DNA of 16,728 nt. Source: Pseudobdellovibrionaceae bacterium (GTDB taxonomy: Bacteria > Bdellovibrionota > Bdellovibrionia > Bdellovibrionales > JAMPXM01). The notes under the pieces were generated by a model that saw only the letters and a list, made by a program, of their open reading frames with translations, did not search any database and was not told the origin of the DNA. The stretch covers positions 1 through 16,728 of the forward strand of contig CAJYIL010000082.1 in the NCBI GenBank assembly GCA_913774795.1. Reading direction: 5' to 3'. Shown here piece after piece: positions 13,077 to 16,728 of the stretch. How positions within the stretch are numbered: position 1 is the first letter of the stretch; each line of letters opens with the position of its first letter. Made by a program: the position numbers and the translations under genes.

Positions 13077-15248
13077 TTAAGTGCTGGCCTGTTGTTGCTT
13101 CGCGACTTCGAGCGCGATCGGAAGCTTGCGTACGCGTTTTCCTGTGAGCGAGAAAATAGCGTTGGCGAGCGCCGCTCCGAGAGGAGGAACACCCGGCTCA
13201 CCAAGACCTGTCGGCTTATCCTCTGAAGGAACAAAGAACACGTCGATCTTCGGCATTTCGTTCATGCGAACGACCTGATACTTATCGAAGTTGGTCGTTG
13301 TGACTTCACCGTTTTCGATCTCGATATTTCCGTAGAGAGACATCGACATCCCGAACGCGATGCCGCCAGCGATTTGCGTGCGCGCACCTTCCGGATTCAC
13401 GACACGACCACAGTGTGCGGCCGCCCAAACGTGATGAACGCGCGGAACACCGTCAACGAGCGATGCTTCAACGACTTGTCCGACGACCGTGTTGAACGAT
13501 TCGTGAATCGCGACTCCGTACGCATGACCTTTTTTCGGCTTCTTGCCTTGACCGAGTGGCGTGTTCTTTTTCAAGAGATCGAGCACCGCTAAGTGGCGAG
13601 ACGACTTCTTCAGCATCGGACGACGGAAATCGATCGGGTTTGCTTTCGCCCGGTGAGCGAGTTCATCGATCAGGGTTTCCATGACGAAGCCCGTGTGCGT
13701 GTGACCGACCGATCTAAACCAGAGAGTCGGAATATCGTTGGTCGGCATCTGCAAATCGACTTGCTGTTTCCCGAGCTCGTAAGCGCTCTCGGTCACGCCT
13801 TCGGTGACGGTCGGGTCTGCACCTCCACTCATCATCGCGGCAAAAGCACCGCCGGCCATGATCGAAGGAGATACGATCTTGTGGTGCCAGGCGGTCGGAT
13901 AACCTTTTGCATCCGTCGAGATGCGCGCATGGTGGTAGGCCATCGGGCGGTAGTAGCCGCCCTTCATGTCGTCTTCTCGCGAGAAGAGGAGTTGCATGGG
14001 CTTCTTCAAAACTTTTGCGATCTCGCAGGCCTCGCGAACATAGTCAGAGTCTTTCGAAGCGCGGCGGCCGAACGATCCTCCGGCATAAACGCTGTTCACT
14101 TTTACTTTCGAAGGATCGAGACCGAAGATTTTTGCCGCCGTGTCGCGATCGACCGTCGGCATCTGGTGTCCTGACCAGAGCTCGGCGGTTTTGCCATCAA
14201 AGTTCACCGTGCAGTTGAGAGGCTCCATCGAGGCGTGAGCGAGGTAAGGGAATTCGTACTCGGCGACGAGAGCTTTGGCATCAGCTGCGGTTTCTTTAAT
14301 CGCGTCTGGATTCGCCTTCGGGTGCAGGTTCGGAGTCGCGGCGTCTTTCTTGAAGCCTTCGATGATCGAAGCGCTCGAGATTTTCTCTCGGCCGCTCGTA
14401 TTCCATTCGGCTTTGACGGCGTCGCGACCTTTGCGAGCCGCCCACGAGTTTTTCGCAACCACCGCGACTTTGTTTCCGAAGCGGATAACATCGAGAACGC
14501 CGGCGGTCTTTTTCGCTTCGCTCGCATCGAACGATTTCAGAGTCGCTCCGAACATCGGAGGGCGAACGACCATCACACGAACCATGTCTGGCAAACGAAC
14601 GTCGATCCCGTAGACCGCTTTTCCGTACGATTTGTCGTGGGCATCGAGACGCGGCATCGATTTGCCGATGAGTTTGAAGTTCTTTGCGTCTTTAACTGGA
14701 ACATTCTTCGGCATTTCGAGTTTGTTCGCGTCTTCGGCGAGTTCACCGTAGGCGATGCGACCCTTTGATGGGTGCGTGACGAAGCCTTTGTCGGTCTTCA
14801 GGCTTGAAGCTTCGACTTGCCACTTGGCTGATGCGGCTTGAATCAACATCGCACGGGCCGTTGCACCAATCTGACGGTATTGATCGTAGCTCGAATTGAG
14901 CGCAGTCGATCCGCCGGTCATCTGAATTGTGCTGAACATGGTGTGGTTGTAAATGGGATCAACGGGAGCCGCGACCGGAACGACGCGCGACCAATCGCAA
15001 TCGAGTTCTTCGGCGATGAGCTGAGACATCGACGTGAAAACCCCTTGGCCCATTTCGCACTTGTTGATGACGATGTTCACTTTCGAGTCTTTATCGATCT
15101 GGATGAACGCATTCGGAGGATAAACTTTTGCGTTCGCCGCCGGAGGTGGTTCGGCCGCCTTCGCTTTTGCCGCTGGCAAATTGAAGCCGATGATGAGCCC
15201 GCCGGTCATCGCGCCGGTTTGTACGAGAAATTCTCTTCTTGAGGTCAT
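13077..15248 (-). CDS. iorB: Molybdenum hydroxylase large subunit, IorB-like
   Basis: A 723-residue molybdopterin-binding subunit of the xanthine oxidase family, isoquinoline 1-oxidoreductase beta type. The N-terminus is a Tat signal: SRREFL (3-8), a hydrophobic stretch to about 24, and a likely cut after AKA, so the folded enzyme is exported to the periplasm. Cofactor-binding marks are EMGQGV (65-70), ASMEP (339-343), YAGGSFGRR (388-396) and the C-terminal GLGEPGVPPLG with the likely catalytic glutamate E684. The enzyme hydroxylates N-heterocycles or oxidises aldehydes; the substrate cannot be read. No FAD subunit is present, as usual for Ior-type enzymes, and no cytochrome partner is seen here. 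The ATG overlaps the stop of iorA (ATGA, 15245-15248). Confidence 0.92.
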   Translation of the reverse strand: MTSRREFLVQTGAMTGGLIIGFNLPAAKAKAAEPPPAANAKVYPPNAFIQIDKDSKVNIVINKCEMGQGVFTSMSQLIAEELDCDWSRVVPVAAPVDPIYNHTMFSTIQMTGGSTALNSSYDQYRQIGATARAMLIQAASAKWQVEASSLKTDKGFVTHPSKGRIAYGELAEDANKLEMPKNVPVKDAKNFKLIGKSMPRLDAHDKSYGKAVYGIDVRLPDMVRVMVVRPPMFGATLKSFDASEAKKTAGVLDVIRFGNKVAVVAKNSWAARKGRDAVKAEWNTSGREKISSASIIEGFKKDAATPNLHPKANPDAIKETAADAKALVAEYEFPYLAHASMEPLNCTVNFDGKTAELWSGHQMPTVDRDTAAKIFGLDPSKVKVNSVYAGGSFGRRASKDSDYVREACEIAKVLKKPMQLLFSREDDMKGGYYRPMAYHHARISTDAKGYPTAWHHKIVSPSIMAGGAFAAMMSGGADPTVTEGVTESAYELGKQQVDLQMPTNDIPTLWFRSVGHTHTGFVMETLIDELAHRAKANPIDFRRPMLKKSSRHLAVLDLLKKNTPLGQGKKPKKGHAYGVAIHESFNTVVGQVVEASLVDGVPRVHHVWAAAHCGRVVNPEGARTQIAGGIAFGMSMSLYGNIEIENGEVTTTNFDKYQVVRMNEMPKIDVFFVPSEDKPTGLGEPGVPPLGAALANAIFSLTGKRVRKLPIALEVAKQQQAST

Positions 15249-15703
15249 GCCTTCACCATTTTCTGCGCGGCTTTGTGAATCGCCGAGCGAATCTCGTTAT
15301 ACGTTCCGCAGCGGCAGATATTCCCCGACATCGCGGCATCGATATCTGAATCTGACGGCTTTTTATTTTGCGTGAGCAGTGCCGTCGCCGCCATGATCTG
15401 GCCCGATTGGCAGTATCCGCATTGAGGAACACTCAAAGTCGTCCATGCCTCTTGGACCGCTTTTGCGGCGTGTGAATCGAGACCTTCGATCGTCGTGATC
15501 TTCTGGCCAGCAGCTGCACTTGCAGGCGTCACGCAAGAGCGAATCGGTTGTCCATTTAAGTGAACGGTACACGCACCGCACATCGAGATGCCGCAGCCGT
15601 ATTTCGTACCTGTCATGTTGAGCTCGTCTCGGATCACCCAAAGAAGTGGTGTGTCCTCAGACGCGTCGACCTTCACGGCTTTGCCGTTGATATTCAGTTC
15701 CAT
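15245..15703 (-). CDS. iorA: [2Fe-2S] subunit of the molybdenum hydroxylase, IorA-like
   Basis: A 152-residue protein with both iron-sulfur clusters of the family. The plant-ferredoxin-type cluster is held by C37, C42, C45 (CGISMCGAC) and C57. The second, helical-domain cluster is held by C95, C98 (CGYCQSG) and C130, C132 (CRC). It passes electrons from the Mo centre of IorB to an outside acceptor. It has no signal peptide and would be carried across the membrane with the Tat-targeted IorB. The start has GGGGGA 8 nt upstream. It is the first gene of the iorAB unit, and 73 bp separate it from the moeB gene upstream on the same strand. A separate promoter was not clear there. Confidence 0.93.
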   Translation of the reverse strand: MELNINGKAVKVDASEDTPLLWVIRDELNMTGTKYGCGISMCGACTVHLNGQPIRSCVTPASAAAGQKITTIEGLDSHAAKAVQEAWTTLSVPQCGYCQSGQIMAATALLTQNKKPSDSDIDAAMSGNICRCGTYNEIRSAIHKAAQKMVKA

Positions 15704-15776
15704 GTTGTCATCCCCCAGTTGATGGCTAGATGAAAATGAGTTGAGTCGGGATTGCGCCGAGTCAGCAAGGAACCAG

Positions 15777-16728
15777 TTAGAAAACTAGACCACCGCGAAT
15801 GTTCCAGACATCCGCGAAACCTTGGCGTGTGAGAATTTCCTGCGCTTTCGCGCTACGAACACCACTCGCGCAATAAATCACATAAGTTTGGGTCTTAGTC
15901 AGACCACTGGCTTCATCTGCGAGACGACCCAGAGGGATGTTGAGCGCTTTCGGTCGATGCTCGCGGTTGAACTCTTCTTCTGATCGAACATCGATCCAAA
16001 CGGCATCTTTCGGGGCAGCTGCCGAAGACGTCTCTTTCGGGACTGCCTCGTCGCTAAATGAAGAGTGATCGCAAGTCTCGCGGCGTGGAACGAGCGCCGT
16101 TCGCGTGTCGAGATGAAGGGCATCGAAAACGAAGAGCTGAGACGCTTTCGAATTCAAGCCGAGAATGTATTTAAGAGTTTCGAGAGCTTGAGTGCTACCG
16201 ATGATTCCTGGAAGTGCTCCTAGGACACCGGCCTCGCTGCAATTCGGGATTTCCCCGGCCTGAGGAGCGTGAGGAAAGAGACAGCGGTAACAAGCGCCTC
16301 TGCCGTCAAAGATCGCGACCTGACCTTCGAAGTGGAAGATGCCACCGTAGACGTGAGGGCGCCCCGTTGCGAGGCACGCTTCGCTAATCAAGTAGCGAGT
16401 TTTAAAATTGTCGGTGCCATCGACGACGATGTCGTACTCCGCGAAGACTTCTCGCGCATTCTCACGCGTCAGCGCAACCCGATGCTCGATGATCTGAACC
16501 TCTGGATTCAGGGCGCTCAGGCGCTCCGATGCTTTTTCAACTTTTGGGAGTCCGACTTGATTTGTTTCGTAGAGAATCTGTCGTTGAAGATTCGAGAGCG
16601 AAACGACATCGTCATCGATGAGCCCGAGGGTGCCGACGCCTGCTGCGGCGAGATAAAGCGATGCGGGCGAACCCAAGCCTCCAACGCCAACGATCAGCAC
16701 CCGAGCGTTGGCCAGACGCTCTTGCCCC
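15777..16728 (-). CDS. moeB: MoeB/ThiF-type E1-like enzyme fused to rhodanese (5' part missing)
   Basis: The frame runs off the window (it continues upstream as GQERLANAR before the GTG at 16700), so the true start is outside. Counting from that GTG, residues 1-205 are the adenylating domain: VGVGGLGSP (4-12) and NLQRQILY for ATP, DGTDNFKTR (94-102), CYRC (137-140) for zinc, and NCSEAGVLG with C154. The second zinc pair looks incomplete: only C210 is present, in ETCDHSS. Residues 230-307 form a rhodanese domain with active C277 in YCASGVRS. Such MoeB-rhodanese (MOCS3-like) fusions adenylate the C-terminus of MoaD and supply its sulfur for molybdopterin synthesis; thiamine ThiF/ThiS activation is an alternative. 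Next to iorAB, a molybdenum cofactor role fits best. Confidence 0.9.
   Translation of the reverse strand, partial: GQERLANARVLIVGVGGLGSPASLYLAAAGVGTLGLIDDDVVSLSNLQRQILYETNQVGLPKVEKASERLSALNPEVQIIEHRVALTRENAREVFAEYDIVVDGTDNFKTRYLISEACLATGRPHVYGGIFHFEGQVAIFDGRGACYRCLFPHAPQAGEIPNCSEAGVLGALPGIIGSTQALETLKYILGLNSKASQLFVFDALHLDTRTALVPRRETCDHSSFSDEAVPKETSSAAAPKDAVWIDVRSEEEFNREHRPKALNIPLGRLADEASGLTKTQTYVIYCASGVRSAKAQEILTRQGFADVWNIRGGLVF

Noticed and set aside
13593..14768. Long plus-strand frames (193 and 177 codons) opposite iorB
   Set aside because: Arg/Phe/Val-rich shadows of a clearly conserved molybdenum hydroxylase gene.
15141..15155. CCGGAGGTGGTTC in iorB, similar to one arm of the palindrome family
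   Set aside because: It is a single arm without its partner, within Pro-rich codons of the mature N-terminus of IorB, so chance similarity is enough.

Overview
The window looks like a piece of a Gram-negative chromosome, most likely a member of the Bdellovibrionota or another former deltaproteobacterial lineage. This placement is an inference. It rests on the moderate GC content, the many exported proteins, the ligase-polymerase order of LigD, and an HNH protein whose N-terminal half resembles a family I associate with Bdellovibrio-type genomes. Genes are tightly packed, with ATGA or GTGA start/stop overlaps inside operons and 4-nt tail-to-tail overlaps between convergent genes. No tRNA, rRNA, CRISPR array or transposase was seen.

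Left part (1-5943): the 3' end of ligD (NHEJ ligase/polymerase) and a small exported protein whose gene runs antisense into the ligD tail. Then come two peroxiredoxins, tpx (cytoplasmic) and an exported Bcp/PrxQ. Each overlaps by 4 nt, tail to tail, a gene for an exported hydrolase (an alpha/beta hydrolase and an endonuclease/exonuclease/phosphatase-fold protein). Between them is a two-gene operon for small proteins with a disordered polar N-terminus and one glycine/alanine-rich membrane helix. Inverted repeats in its promoter region, shared with bcp, look like operators.

Middle part (5944-10957): a translationally coupled pair made of a flavodoxin-fold FMN reductase with a five-cysteine cluster and a metallo-beta-lactamase-like DUF4336-type protein. 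An outer-membrane-type protein follows. Next is a three-gene operon with overlapping stops and starts: mocA (molybdopterin cytidylyltransferase), xdhC (molybdenum hydroxylase maturation) and a NifU/SufU-like Fe-S scaffold protein.

Right part (10958-16728): a 616-bp non-coding stretch full of hairpins leads into an HNH endonuclease gene. A palindrome with core ACCTCCGC-N-GCGGAGGT and variants of it occur four times in 1.3 kb: after the nifU-like gene, in the middle of the stretch, over the HNH ribosome binding site, and inside the HNH coding region. After a GNAT acetyltransferase, the molybdenum theme returns on the minus strand with iorAB, a two-subunit Mo hydroxylase whose large subunit carries a Tat signal, and a MoeB-rhodanese fusion that runs off the window. 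MoeB activates the sulfur carrier for molybdopterin synthesis, MocA makes the cytosine dinucleotide form, XdhC loads it, and IorAB is the likely client. The HNH/palindrome block sits between the two halves of this cofactor/enzyme cluster and looks like an insertion.
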